NCBI GenBank assembly: GCA_022495995.1
Contig: JAFEMH010000750.1
Coordinates: forward strand, 186,001-250,000
DNA length: 64,000 bases
Reading direction: 5' to 3'
Origin: Adenophora triphylla var. japonica
Taxonomy: Eukaryota; Streptophyta; Magnoliopsida; Asterales; Campanulaceae
In this document: positions 1 through 12,248 of the stretch, piece after piece
Numbering within the stretch: the stretch's first letter is position 1
Layout of the letters: every line of letters begins with the position of its first letter
Made by a program: the position numbers and the translations under genes
Notes under the pieces: model-generated
The model's database searches: none
Seen by the model: the letters and a program-made list of their open reading frames with translations, nothing else
What the model was told of the DNA's origin: nothing

Positions 1-40
1 ACAATTTAGGGTTCAAATTTGTCATTTTGTTGACATGTTA

Positions 41-848
41 GGGGCTGTTTGGTTCGGTGAAAAAAAAGTGAAAGGATGGAATGGTCAATAGAATTGAATT
101 CCTTAAGGAATTGAAATGGAAAAAACTGGTCAAACCCCTCCGTTTGGTTGACACGGAATGAAATGAAATTGTCATTCAATTCCTTGGCAAATCATGTTTG
201 GTTTGAAAATACAAATTATAGGAATGGAATGAAAGCATATAAAATGACCAATTTACCATTTTTTTTAAAAAAAATATATTTTTTTTTGGGGGGTAAGTAG
301 GGGTATGCAAAATGAGTAAAAAATATTTTTTTCATGGGAGAGGGGGTTTAGGGGTGGGATAGGTAGGGGGTATGCAAAATGAGTAAAAAATATTTTTTTT
401 CGTGGGGGGGTGGGGGGGTAGGGCAGGGCTGAATAGGGGGAGTAGGCAGAAAAAAAAATTTGCGGGAGTGGGGGGTGGGGGGTAGGGCAGGGCTGGATGG
501 GAGGGGGTAGGCAGAAAAAAATTCGTGAGGGTGGGGGGGTAGGCAGAAAAAAAAATTCGTGGGGGTGGGGTGGGGTAGGATAGGGCAGGGGCTGGGTGAG
601 GGTGGGTAGGGGTAGAGGTGGTTTGAGTTTGGGGGTGTTTTGGTCAAAAAAAAAAAAATTTCCCATTCCCGAAGGAATTCATCATTCCTTCCATATATGA
701 AAGGAATGAAAATCCATTTCAAGGAATGAAATTTCATTCCGTCGGGAATGAAAAATCTCTCATTCCAACGAACTAAACGGGGCGAAGGAATGAAGTCAAC
801 GGAATTCTCCATTCCATTGCCTCCGTTTTCGACGAACCAAATGCCCCC
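41..848. mobile_element. PIF/Harbinger-like MITE (about 0.8 kb)
   Basis: The ends are inverted copies: the left end begins GGGGCTGTTTGGTTCG and the right end, read on the minus strand, begins GGGGGCATTTGGTTCG. Both are flanked by TTA (38-40 and 849-851), the 3-bp target duplication typical of PIF/Harbinger elements. The subterminal parts are rich in GGAATG/CATTCC words on both strands. No transposase is encoded, so it would have depended on an autonomous relative. A hAT origin is less likely because no 8-bp duplication is visible. Confidence 0.72.
270..655. repeat. G-rich degenerate tandem tract inside the MITE
   Basis: Runs of G on the plus strand alternate with A-runs in a repeated pattern of the type GGGGGTAGGCAGAAAAAAAA and GGGTAGGGCAGGGCTG. 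Units are irregular (about 50-60 bp) and differ by small insertions. Long proline-rich reading frames on the minus strand are a by-product of the G-rich composition. The tract could form G-quadruplexes. Confidence 0.65.
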
Positions 849-851
849 TTA

Positions 852-2437
852 GGCTTTTTAACAAGTTGTGTTAGAAAACCCCTTAAAATGATCACGTGCA
901 ATTCACGTGCCATTTAACGAACGATGTTTTCAAAATTTTCACGAGGCTTTTGGCCTTTTCACATAAAGAGATATTGAGCCCCAAATAAAAAAAAATCCTC
1001 CCTTCCCCTTCTGTCCTCAACCTCCGTTCACCCTCCCTGCCGACAATACCTCCATTCCTCACCTCCGACCACCCTTCCCCCATCATTTCGTTCTCAATAC
1101 CATCGAGAACCCCTCTCGTCTTGTCGTCGTCACTTGCAAATACTTCAACAACCCCACTTCTCAAATCCTCTCATCTTCGTCTGCAATTTCCTATCCATCT
1201 GCTTCGTCGCCGACACTTCAACAACCCAATTTTCAATCTTCATTTACTAGTTGATAACCCGTGCATCGCACGACAATCTAATTCCACCAATTTTTTTGTA
1301 TTTTGCTTTTTTCATATTTTTGTTCGATAAAGTAGCATAACATTTTTTGTAATATATGAATCAAAATGTTTATACTTATAAATTCAGGAGAATTGTGTTC
1401 AATTTTTCTTAGCTTTTGCTGTACAAAATTTGTACTTATTATGTTAATTGAATTTTGATAATAACAATGAACTATTATTGTTATGAGTTAACTTCTATTC
1501 TTACAGATGATTGCAATAATAATTGTAGCTATTATCTTTGATAATTAATGATTTTATACTATATACAAACATTATGATTAGTAAATATTATTACCTAATA
1601 ATATAAAAGTCTATAATGTACATCTAATTTATTAACAGAATTATATTTTTACTGTGTCATAAAAAATATTTTTTTAGATATGATTAACTAATAATTATCA
1701 TCTTAAATAGAAAGTAAAATAGTAATAATTATCTTATCTATTAAATTGAAAATCTAATATTTACCATATATGGTTATTATTATTAAGTTAAACATTAATA
1801 GTTATCCTATATATTAGCTATTATGATTAACTAATTCTATTAATAGTAATAGTTAAGCTATATAGTAAATGATACTATTAATAGTAATAACTAACATATA
1901 TAGTAACTATTATGATTAACAAATATTATTAAGAAAAAATTGCATTAAAAGTATCCCAACTGTTGGGATTTTATGGATTTCATACCTATTTTATTTATTT
2001 TTTGCATTTATCATACATATACTACACTACTTTTTAGTTACATCCAAGGTACCTGGGCTAACGATGTCCATTTTTTCAACTAAATGGACATGTGTCGCGC
2101 ATGTGACTTAAATTTAAATGGTAAAACAGAAAAATTAATACAAATTAAAATTAAACAACTATCATGGTTCTAAGTGTAAATCTGAAAAAGTAAAAATGTA
2201 AACAAATTAATTTAAAAGGGGCTAGACTATCAAATTAAGAAAATATGAATATGAAAAAAGAAAAGAAAATTATTTTTAATAAAAATAAACATATTTGTTC
2301 ATAAATTTATATTATTTCATAACATTCTTCAAAAATTTATAAATGTGAAAGGTACTTTCATCAATATGCATATTTTTATTATTTATAATTTTTTGAAGGA
2401 TTTTATTATTTATTATATAAAAAAGGGTTGTATTAGA
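852..2437. other. AT-rich intergenic sequence, no gene recognised
   Basis: After a C/T-rich stretch (about 1000-1200) the sequence is very AT-rich, with many short TAATAATA and TATTATTA words and no coherent reading frame. Short ORFs at 892-1164 and 1121-1330 have low-complexity composition and no recognisable domain. Confidence 0.5.
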
Positions 2438-2439
2438 TA

Positions 2440-2721
2440 CTCCCTCCGTCCGCTTACGAAGTTCACACTTTCAATTTGGGCGTCCGTTTACAAAGTTCAC
2501 ACTTTGTTTCTTTCCTAAAAAGGAAACCTTAAATCACTATTCTCTCCACTCATTCTCTCTCCTACATTATTTTAATACTCACAAACCATTATAATTTACT
2601 ATTTCCTCCACTCATTCTCTCTCCTATTTTATTTTCACACTCACAACACTTTCAATATAATACTCCCTCCTTAATTAACGTGTAAACAGTAAGTGTGAAC
2701 TTACTAGGCGGACGGAGGGAG
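2440..2721. mobile_element. Stowaway-type MITE (Tc1/mariner)
   Basis: It starts CTCCCTCCGTCCGC and ends GCGGACGGAGGGAG, an inverted repeat of the canonical Stowaway terminus, flanked by the dinucleotide TA on both sides (2438-2439 and 2722-2723). The 282-bp interior has AAGTTCACAC words near both ends in inverted orientation and no coding capacity. Confidence 0.9.
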
Positions 2722-2723
2722 TA

Positions 2724-3000
2724 TATGAAATAGTAAGTGGTGGAAGGAGTTGACCAAGTCAACATACCAACACACCACCACCGTTAAAAGCCGTCAATTT
2801 GGGATCGTTTCGTTGAGACGTCCTGTCCCGCCATATAAATAGGACGGGAAGGGATAGTATATTATAATCCCGTATAAAAGTGGGCCTATTTGGAACATCC
2901 CGTTTGGAACGTGGACAAGTCGGGACGAGACGGGACGTCCCACATTTTTACCCAATAAAGAACAATTACTCCAAAGAATCAGTGGAAAAAAATTATCATA
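2724..3000. other. GGGACG/CGTCCC-rich spacer
   Basis: Between the Stowaway MITE and the viral fragment lies a segment with repeated GGGACG and CGTCCC words on both strands (about 2815-2945) and a TATA-like ATATAAATAGG at about 2834. It may be a small unclassified repeat. I see no coding sequence. Confidence 0.3.
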
Positions 3001-3330
3001 GCAATTTTGATTGCAAGTCAGGATTTTGGCAAGTAAGGCTACCTAAGAGCTTTGTTGAGCTTACAACTTTCACCATTCCTCAAGGGCATTTTGAATGGAT
3101 AGTAATGCATTTTGGCTTAAAACAAGCACCCTCCATATTTCAAAGACATATGAATGAAAGCCTATCAAATGATTTTTCTAACTACTGTGCAGTATATGTA
3201 GATGATATTATTGTTTTTTCAGAAACATAAAAACAACATGAAGAACATGTTAATAATGTTCTGCAGAGATGTTTAGATCATGGCATTGTTCTAAGTAAGA
3301 AAAAAGCCCAATTATGTAAAACCCAAATAA
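3001..3330 (+). pseudogene. Endogenous pararetrovirus (Caulimoviridae) reverse-transcriptase fragment
   Basis: The plus-strand frame contains reverse-transcriptase motifs in order: FDCKSGFWQV, a PQGHFEW block, FGLKQAPSIFQRHM, and the catalytic YVDDIIVFSE (about 3196-3225). After an in-frame stop at about 3228 the same frame continues through the C-terminal SKKKAQL block. This wording and order are typical of caulimovirid RT rather than Ty3/gypsy RT, so I read it as an endogenous viral relic of about 110 residues. It is non-functional: no protease, RNase H or coat region is present, one stop interrupts it, and it ends abruptly at a truncated LTR (3331). An old gypsy RT is the alternative, judged less likely. 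Confidence 0.8.
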
Positions 3331-3532
3331 ACTAGAGGTATATATTTATAGGGTTTACAAAGAGTCAGAATCTTATTCTAATATAAAGATTGAGTTACCT
3401 ATTATAAATACATTAGAAAGATTGAGTTACCTATTTTGAATACATTATAATATTTAGAGTCATATTCTAATACAAACAATATATACTTGATAATATAGAA
3501 TATAATATTATGACAATATTACATTCCTAATA
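3331..3532 (-). repeat. Truncated 3' LTR of element K
   Basis: It matches 51067-51264 by eye from ACTAGAGGTA to CCTAATA, with scattered substitutions. The remaining ~83 bp of the LTR (present at 50984-51066) are missing. The breakpoint joins directly to the pararetroviral fragment. Confidence 0.8.
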
Positions 3533-3762
3533 TGCCCCGCAAGATGGGCGATTCTTGGATAAGTTCAATCTTGAAGAGTGATGAGATAAACCGGGTTTGA
3601 TGGAGCAGATGGAGACAAGTGTGTTCCCAGACGTGTGTGGTTTCTGATGTGATGTGGTCTAGCACATGTTGGAGACAGTGGGTTTGTGGAGAGTGGTTTC
3701 GGCAGTTTTTTGGGTTTGTCGAGGGTGGGGTAGTGTGGCGGTTTAGGGTTTACCGAGGGTGG
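3533..3762 (-). other. Element K interior, 3' part
   Basis: Contains GGCGGTTTAGGGTTT and CGAGGGTGGGGTAGT words that recur in the other half of K (50321-50983), showing the two halves were once contiguous. It is interrupted at 3768 by element G, whose ggtag duplication occupies 3763-3767. Confidence 0.7.
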
Positions 3763-4674
3763 GGTAGTGTGATGAATGTGCCCCGCCGCGATTTTTCTTT
3801 TGAAAATCATTTAAAAAAAATGGGAGTCGCCACGCCATTTTTATTTTAAGGGCCAAAACTTTGAAAAATGCCCAATATTAGAGATTTGGGTTCGGAGGTC
3901 ACGTTACACTCCGGGAAGAACGTTAGGGTTCACCCGGAATTCCTCGTAAAACGAGTCTTCCTAATTTGAAACCATTTGTGTGTGTGTGTGTGTATTTCTT
4001 TTTAGTTAAAATAAGTGCAAACTGAGAGAACTAAAAATAGAGAACTCTTTGTAAGACATTAAACAAGTCCCTTGATTTTTGGTATGATTTTAGGGTTGAG
4101 TTTTGGTACTCAAAAGACTCCTTGAAGTTGAAAGTCAATTCTGCCAGAATAAAAAAGACAGTGGACACTTGATTTTAAAATGGATTTAAGAGTTTTAAAA
4201 ATTCAGAACATGAGGAAAGTCAGAGAATGAAAGTTGTTCAAAACATCTTAAATAAGGTGACTGTAAAATATTTTTATGATTGGAGATGATTTTATGGACC
4301 AAAACCTTCTGGAAATCACAGATGTGAAATCTGGATTTCCAGAAACTGCTAAACTGACTTTTGGAAAATAATTTGAAAAAGGGAGTTATACTCACGAAAA
4401 TAATAAAGTAAAAATATTTCTGGAATCCTATGGATGTTGGCTACAAAAAGTATTTTGTATTCAACACCAAATTCTAAGTTTTTTTGTGTCCAAAAAATTA
4501 GACAATGGACAGAGGTCTTAGAGAAAGGCTACTGGACAACAACATTCTCAAGAAGGAAAATGTGATTTAAAGGGGGTTTGCATCCATGCTTTGTCCCCAT
4601 TTTCTTAGGCTTTGATTAGTGATCACTAGACATGTTTAGTGGTTATCTACTATATCAAGTCATCCTTAGGGTAC

Positions 4675-7578
4675 TGTGAGCACCCCAACCCGGGACCTAA
4701 CGCGTGTCCCGAACTTGAGAAGCTCAAACTAAGAAAATCCATCTTAAATTTTTAAAACTTTTAATTGTCTTTACAAGAAAACCAATTCTCAATTTTCCAT
4801 TAACAAAATCTAATAATAATATCTCTACTTGGAGGAATCTAAACAAATACTTCAATAACCGTCACTTGATCAATTACATTGAGAACCCTAATTACATTGT
4901 TTAACAAAAGAGTTTTCATTACAACTTATAAAAGAGTTAATACTTAAATATGACTCCCGACAACCCACATATATACCTATCTTGACAAGTCCCAAAAGCA
5001 AGAGCCCAAACTCTTTCCCCGGCCTCACTGGTTCAGGTCACCTGTCTCAGCACAATCTAAAGCAGTAAAAGGGAAGGGGTGAGAATAAATCTCAATAAGC
5101 TATTATGAATGCAGCAAGATGCCAAACAAGATGCAACACGTAGCATGGTAGCACGTAACACATTATGAAAGCGGTAAACACCTTACGTTACCTCATTTTA
5201 CCTTTCCCGTCTGAACAATAAGTCGTAAAACGTGGGAGTAAAACTCCACTCTTTGGTGAATTGCCCCCATGCACATTCACCGCTTATAGGTCTCATACCC
5301 CATAGATCCATATAAGAAGACAGGATACATATATGACCCCTAATTTAGAGTATCATATACTATCATCGCTACTGTAAAGCTTGGCTTCATACAGAGCATT
5401 CCACCGGTGCACCAAATCGCAGCATAACCGTAAGGGTTTTTTCTTGCTCAATACAGTAGCTTGCACATCCCACTCTGTGGCCACAGAGGGGCAGGTCACA
5501 GGTATAATGAACCTTCAATCACTTATAGAACAAATCAATAATTGATTGAATTCCATTATACCCCCTTATCACGTATACACGTTCAAGCACATGATAGATA
5601 CTTGAAATAAATCCACAAAAAGGGATAATAATATAACAACATGGTAATGTATACTCATGCTAATCCATACCATAGTGCAACAACCATTTAATACACTATG
5701 CATAATACCATCAATGAATATGAATTCAATTAAGGTAACAATATAACCACATAATCCACACCAGGATACACTATAATCAACATGCCAAATAATCCACCAT
5801 TGGGATACAATATATCAATATGCCAAATAATCCACACTGGCCATACAGTACAACGATGTAACACATATATATTTCTAACCAACACAATAATGTGATTATA
5901 TTCTCTACACTGTTCAACTAATCCCCACGGTATGGGAGCACATAAGGCCACCCTGAACCATAAACCATTATTACGAAATCATCACTCATCCTTAAATAAT
6001 ATTCATAACAGTGCAAGACCTACTTCCAACAATTCCATTTTGATCAAATAAGACATTATGGCCTAGCCAAGGTATTCTACTTTAACTTAGGTTAAAAAGG
6101 ATTTATTCATATCCGGGTTGTACTAGGTTCTACTAATTTATAATGGTTGGGATTCAAGCCACGAGGTTATTGGTAAAAATCAGCAAGAATAGAAACTGGG
6201 AAAGGTCTGATGACATGGGCGACCGCCCACTCCACTTGGGCGACCGCCCAAGTGAGATTTCAAAGGAAATGGAAGTTGCTGAGGTGATGGGCGACCGCAC
6301 ACCATGGTTTGGGCGACCGCCCAAGAAGGAAGGAAAAGCACACACCTTTGCGGCCACGTAGGCGGCCGCTCGAAGCCCCCACGTGGGCGACCGCCCAAGA
6401 GCCGATTCAGCCCTTGCCCAGAATTCTAACCCCCTTGAACCTATTTTCTTTTCCCTTTCATCCATCTCTCTTATTTTATGAACACCAAAAGGACTTTTCT
6501 CACTTCACAACTTCATCCTAAATCATTTAAACCCAAGATATCATATCCTAACATAAATCATTATCACTTGGTTTTCCACCCATTTTACTATCATTTTTCA
6601 AGATCTACCATCTTAATCTAACTCAACCCATTTTCTTACATTCTTGATCAACTTCCTTAATAACATCATTCTTTATCATTAACCAATTTATCAACTCCAA
6701 GAAGATTTCCAAAGTATCAAATAACCATTATAACAACAATAACACAATAATTATTTCATGAGCATTTAAAGAAAGGAAATATCATAATAATTCACTTCCT
6801 AACTCTAATACTTGGCCAAACCCACATTAAATACTTACTCTTAAACCATTAATTTTCCCAATTACTCTATACCACTCTTCTTTCAACTTAGATCACAAAT
6901 TTACAACTTAAGATCAATTCCAACTCAAATATCATTATTCAAAATACCAAAAATCATCTTCTTTCAACAAGAGATTAATTAACACATAAAGTGGGCAATT
7001 ATTAGAAAGAAGTCATAATAACTTACTTAGTAATATGAGATGAAACCATGATTTGTCTAGCTTGATGTATTCCCCTTGCCTCTACGAACATGGAAGTACA
7101 CCCGGATCATAAAATGGAGAAGGATTGGATTAACTACCATTTTTGGAAGGAAGATATTGAAAGGAGGTTTCCATGGGGAATTTTTGCTAGGAGGAAGTAA
7201 GAGGAAATGAAGGAGGAAGATGAAGAATAAGAGATGGGGAGGTTAATAATGAAGGGTGAGGGAAAAAGGCATGAAGGAGTATGGGGAGAGATTCAAGGGT
7301 ATGCCCCCCCCCCTCACTCCCAATTAAATGAGGCTTTCCCCAATCTACACTCAAACCCTTTACTTCTTTCCTTTACATAATAAAACCTAACTACTCACAT
7401 TTTATTTATTTTATCCATTTCTATTTTTATACTTCTCCTAAAATGCTTTATTTAATTTCCCAATTATCTCATCCTAATATAAGAAATCAAATATATAAAA
7501 TGAACACATAATATTAATAATAATATTAAAAGCAAATAATATGATGCTAAAATAGTGCCCAGGGTTAGGGTCGTTACA
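4675..7578 (-). repeat. 3' LTR of element H (2904 bp)
   Basis: Full LTR with TG...CA ends. Positions 6215-6400 hold a cluster of GGGCGACCGCCCA motifs. Around 7305 there is a run of C. Reading frames within it are small and not conserved proteins. Confidence 0.85.
6215..6400. repeat. Cluster of GGGCGACCGCCCA motifs in the LTR of H
   Basis: Five or six copies of (T)GGGCGACCGCCCA, some degenerate (GGGCGACCGCACA, GGCGGCCGCTCGA), spaced 19 to about 55 bp apart. Some extend to the near-palindrome CTTGGGCGACCGCCCAAG. The same cluster is in the other LTR at about 35451-35632. The motif also occurs in the unrelated LTR of element I. Confidence 0.8.
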
Positions 7579-9167
7579 TTCACTCCCCCTTAAAGAAAAT
7601 TCGTCCCGAATTTTAAACTTGATTACCTTAATGATCAATAACAAAGGTTACTTCCCCAAGCATTTCAAATTACCACCTTCAAATAGTTTCCTTAATGACA
7701 TGATTCTTCTATACATTCTCTCAACCCAAATATTCTAGAATTAAATCCTGGAATTGCGATTCTAGTAACTTTCAACGTTTTCCCCACATAAGTCAAGTCC
7801 GCCTAATCATCATTAATTGGAGAACTCCATACTTACGAAGGATCATCCCAAATAAATTTTACATACCATGCTTTATACAGTACCCATTCAATGCTAACTA
7901 AAAACTATTATCATACTCAAACTTGCTAAGGTTAATTAACTTCTCAACTCGAAAGGAAGTCCATCATACAACACACAACCTATTCTTCAAGAATCTAGAT
8001 AGTCTTCTAATCTCTTCCTTTCAAGTAACTAAATTCTTCACACTCTTAGTATCTGTGACAATCCCAAAAGGAAGCTTCAAAAGATAAGGTTCCCCTTAAC
8101 TAACGAAGATTAGTTGTAACCACTCTCGGTAGGGTGTATGAAAATTCCACTTTATCTAAGTCAACTTCCTCGAAGCATACGCTATTACTTTCCCAATTCT
8201 CATAATATCACAACCTAATTCTCCTTAATACGCACTTAGAATTTCACAAAGTCCTCACATTCATTAGGTAAGGTAAGGATCGGACCTATAGTCAATCTAT
8301 TCTCCATCTCTATCAATATGATTCATCCTTAGTACATCCTACACCATTTATATATTCTTTAGTGTTAACTAAATCAATGATTTTACAATTCTCAAGAATT
8401 CCCTAAAAATTCCTTCGGTAGCACTTGCCAACCCAAAGATCGCGGACTCAATCCTTGCAAGATCCATGGTAACATCCGAGTTTAAGACTATAGAACCCAA
8501 AATTTGGAATCCTCTCGATCCAACTCACACTTCCTCAAACAATGAATTCCCACTAAAGGCAAGGAACTCAACTCCCAAATGATCCTCTCATAACTTTAAA
8601 TAACCAAGGAGATCATCAATCATAACTATCATAAAGCCGTCAAACTAAGGATTAAAATTCTGATTCTCATACTTGGAATCAACTCATGAGATACCTTAAT
8701 GGAAGCACCAATACCATCTACTCACAACAAGTACATAAAATTTTTAGAGGGACTCCTTATTCGAGTCTAGCACATATCAAATACCCTTCACACTTTTAAC
8801 CAAAATTTTCTGCCTTTAACGCATATATAACAAGTATACCACATAAAGGTTCATCTGTATCAATTACCAATATAAACAATTCTAGGCACAGAATAGAAGA
8901 CTCACTTCTTATGATAGTCTACCAATGCACAACAACTACTTACACATCTAGGTCAAGTATATCTCTCAATCAGAAATTGGTAATCATACCAAATCAACTG
9001 GCAATATATGCTCAGCCATAACCACATCACCACCGTGGCAAACCAAAGGAGATTCGAGGTATTCTCTCATAAGAGCAGAATCCTCTAACAATAAAACAAA
9101 TTCTCAAGTAATGTATGCCACATAGAAGCATCATGTGATGCCAAACATAAATGATATGAAACAGGAT
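7579..9167 (-). other. Interior of element H without recognisable pol
   Basis: By position this should hold protease through integrase of a chromovirus, but I recognise no RT, RNase H or integrase motif in any frame. The sequence is AT-rich and full of stops. Either it is a strongly decayed pol or pol was replaced. Confidence 0.5.
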
Positions 9168-9427
9168 CTATAAAATATGACCTTCTACTTCTGAGACAGT
9201 GAATATACCTCTAGTGACCTCTGAGGAATTTATCTCTCCTGGACCCGAAACACATATTTGACCATAGACCTTCTCTATCGGTTCCCCTTCATTATCTCTT
9301 TTGGTACCACCTCTTTGTTGTCCACCCGTCTGACCGCTGCTTGAAGCTCGTCCTCGCTGCACTCGTGGGCAATTCCTCCTAAAGTGACCCATTTCTCCAC
9401 ACTTCAAGCATTTCCCTTGCTTACTCC
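9168..9427 (-). pseudogene. Gag C-terminus with CCHC zinc knuckle and protease start (element H)
   Basis: The minus-strand frame carries a zinc knuckle CLKCGEMGHFRRNC (C-x2-C-x4-H-x4-C), which binds the RNA genome in gag, then a basic Gln/Gly/Ser-rich linker. It ends near EKVYGQICVSG, which resembles the stretch just before protease in Tekay-type chromoviruses. The catalytic D-S/T-G is not present. Together with 10856-11253 it forms one gag, split by solo LTR N between two zinc knuckles. Confidence 0.75.
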
Positions 9428-10850
9428 TGTTGGGTTTTATGGGTCCATGCGCAGCGGAATTATGCATAAAATTAACACAAAACCCAAGCCCTATGATCCG
9501 TTCTATATGATTAAATTGAATTGCTATGAGATAGAATTTACCAACCTAAATTGCTTTCCGGTCTTGAGCTATCGAACGGATAATTATGTGATTCGTAATC
9601 ACAAACTTTTGATCTTCAAATCTTCGAATCTTCAACTCCTTTGAATCTTCAGATTTGAACTCTAGGTCTTTGATTTGTTTGAACAAAACTAAGACCCTCT
9701 TTTGGTAATCCACACAAATATGAATGTCGAGAACAATTCTCGGGTTGGGAATTGCTAGATTCCTAAAACTTATGGAAGAATATTGAAAGTATTTTGTTAT
9801 GATTTTCCCTTGAAAATTTCGGCCAGACCTTAGGGTTGACAGACCTCACATATTTATACTACTTTAGTGTAAATATGTTTCCTAATCGAATTAGGAGAAC
9901 AGGCTGTCAAAAACGCGTCTGTGGCTATTTATGTCGCGCGACATAACCAGCCAGTGGCTAGTTATGTCGCGTGACATAACTAGCCAGTGGCTAGTTATGT
10001 CGCGTGACATAAGTTGCCAAATACAGAAACTCTCAATCATTCTTCCCTTGGTTCAACCAACTCATTCTATTTGTGTGTGACCCAATAGGATTGTATTATG
10101 TTGGCAATGAGTCCGATCATATCGACCCTCATAAGACATAAGCGGACTCTAGCAAGCCATTATGTCTACCCAAATAACACAACGTAAGAGTTCACGTTTC
10201 CAATGGTACACTTCCATTTTTCCCTTTGTCTCACGATGTTATATTGAACACAAGTCATGGTCCACGTCAACTTGTATTTGTTCAATGCTTTCTCGATCTT
10301 GAGTATAATGATAGTCCAATCATATTGGGGTGTGGCCACACGCTTTCATCATTATCACTCATCGAGGGGCCCAAGCAAAACATCTCTCTTTTGAGGGACA
10401 AATTCCATCTTGACTTATCATCCTTCCCATCATGAATCCGATCATGCCAAAGATAGCCTTTATAGATATCGTGTTAAGATACCGTTTGACTAAAATCAAA
10501 CATAACTTTTCATCATATGTAAGGTCATGATAATCTCAGGTCTAGGGACTAAATGAAGTAACCTTATGAGATTTATGACATTTGACCATGACATAAATCT
10601 CATACGGGTCAAGTCCAGTCACTTGTTCTCTAACAAGTACCCATAATTTCAATGTGCATCTCTATGCATATAATCATCATATGATTATCCATTGACAATT
10701 ATACTAATTATTCTCTTAATAATTAGGGACGGAGATTATTACAATAAATATGCAAACTATATAATAATCAAATAATAAACATAAACGATAAAGATGATAC
10801 ATAACGGTTTTCAGTTAAACATAACTAAAGCCTAGGGCATTACACCAACA
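9428..10850 (-). mobile_element. Solo LTR N (copia-type, 1423 bp) inside gag of H
   Basis: Ends are TGTTGGGTTTT and TACACCAACA, an inverted TGTTGG/CCAACA terminus. The flanks are actcc on both sides (9423-9427 and 10851-10855). No internal PBS, polypurine tract or coding region is present, so it is a solo LTR left by LTR-LTR recombination. Near the left end, CGCAGCGGAATTATGC, read on the minus strand, resembles the R/U5 end of SIRE-type copia LTRs, giving minus orientation. Confidence 0.8.
9929..10012. repeat. Three 33-bp repeats carrying an 18-bp palindrome
   Basis: TTATGTCGCGCGACATAA at 9929-9946 is a perfect palindrome. Two further copies with GCGTGACATAA (9962-9979 and 9995-10012) differ at one central position. 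They are separated by AGCCAGTGGCTAG-type spacers, themselves partly palindromic. Confidence 0.9.
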
Positions 10851-10855
10851 ACTCC

Positions 10856-11253
10856 AACACTTGTCTTCAGAATGACCCATCTTCTTGCAAAATTTACAAA
10901 TCATCCCATACTGTTTGGATATTGGCCTAGACGAAGAAGCTACCACAAGTTCTCCTCTCATACTCCCTGAAGTCGAAGTCCTTGATTGTCCTTTAGTGAT
11001 TTTGGATCCTTGTCCTAGATACTTTGGTTTATTTCTAATCCCACTTCCGGATCTTCCACTATTTTCCTCAATGTCCTTCTCGACCTTATATGCTCTATCT
11101 ATGACTGTCTGATAATCAGTGAAACTATCAATCCATAATTTCTCCCTAAACTCACTCCTCAAACCTGTTACAAACTTCTGAACCCTTTTCACTTCATGCG
11201 ATACCAAATGAGGGCAACACCTAGCTAATTCCTCAAACCGGACTGAATACTGA
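10856..11253 (-). pseudogene. Gag core and first zinc knuckle of element H
   Basis: The minus frame reads from YSVRFEELARCCPHLV through RVQKFVTGLRSEFREKL and YKVEKDIEE, the pattern of the retrotransposon gag domain of chromoviruses, then a basic linker and a CKFCKKMGHSEDKC knuckle (C-x2-C-x4-H-x4-C). The N-terminal part of gag is missing: at 11253 the frame runs directly into LTR sequence of element J. Confidence 0.82.
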
Positions 11254-12222
11254 GCGTTTGCGTGGCAAACGTCGATTTTGAGTTGAAAGGGAGTTCGGAG
11301 GTCGAACTCCGGTTTTTTTTTAACCGAGAATGTCATTGTTAACGATTTTTACAGGAAAAATGCGTATTAAATGATTTTGAGTGTCAAATGGCGGCTTTTA
11401 GTTTGAAGATGAGCATTCGGAGGCCGAACGTCATTTCGCGCGTTTTGAAAGAGAGTTTGACGGACAAACTCCGGTTTTGAACCGGGCATTACATTGTTAA
11501 CGATTTTACGGGAAAAATGCGTATTAAATGATATGCGATCAACGAATCGGGTTGCGACTCGGACTTTGAAAAGTAAATACTATCACGATCCAAACGGGTC
11601 GGACTTGTAAATGACAGTATTTAAAGCAGTGTCAACGGAATCAAACGATCCGAAATTGTAAATGACGATCGACGAGGCCAATCGGCTCGGAATTGTAAAT
11701 GACGATCAACGAGGCCAAACGGCTCGGATTTGTAAATGGCGAAAATTAAGTAACGATCAACGGATCGATCGATCTGGAATTGATAAATGACAATAAAAGT
11801 AAACGGAACGGGGTCGGAACGCCGTTTTAACCCGTGATTACTTCTCTTACGGAAAGAGAAGAGGATCGAGGGGCTAAAACGTATCGGACCCCGTTAGACG
11901 GAGGCGTCTACATTTCGGTAACGACGTTCGAAATGGTTATAGCGACTGGCGCGTAAACCGAGACAGAACGAGAGATTTAGAGAGAGGGAGTTATACATAT
12001 GGCTAGGGTCGACTCCTTTGGCTCGGGAGGTGTGTACGGGACACGAAAAGTGATTCGAAAGGTTGTTTCGAAGTAGTAGGGTGCGTATTTGATCGAAATA
12101 CGAAGGTTTCACACGAATCGAGACAGAACGGAAGCTCGGAAGGGGTGAAAATCAGTTGGGCCGAGGCTGTGGTAAAAATTTGGGAGTAATTTGTTGTTTT
12201 TAAAAGCTTTGACAGCAACTTC

Positions 12223-12230
12223 TATTTATA
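12223..12230 (-). promoter_or_regulatory. TATA box in U3 of element J
   Basis: The minus strand reads CCTATAAATAGAAG, a strong plant TATA box. Upstream on the minus strand lie two palindromic sites (12249-12262 and 12341-12354). It would start the sense transcript of the element. Confidence 0.6.
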
Positions 12231-12248
12231 GGTGAAAATTGCAGTAGG

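Noticed and set aside
265..812. Proline-rich ORFs on the minus strand
   Set aside because: Produced by the G-rich tract of a MITE; no conserved domain.
892..1330. Short opposing ORFs near 1.1 kb
   Set aside because: Low-complexity C/T-rich composition; no domain, no splice pattern.
6143..6521. ORFs around the GGGCGACCGCCC cluster in the LTR of H
   Set aside because: They occur on both strands in several frames within an LTR and change between the two LTR copies.
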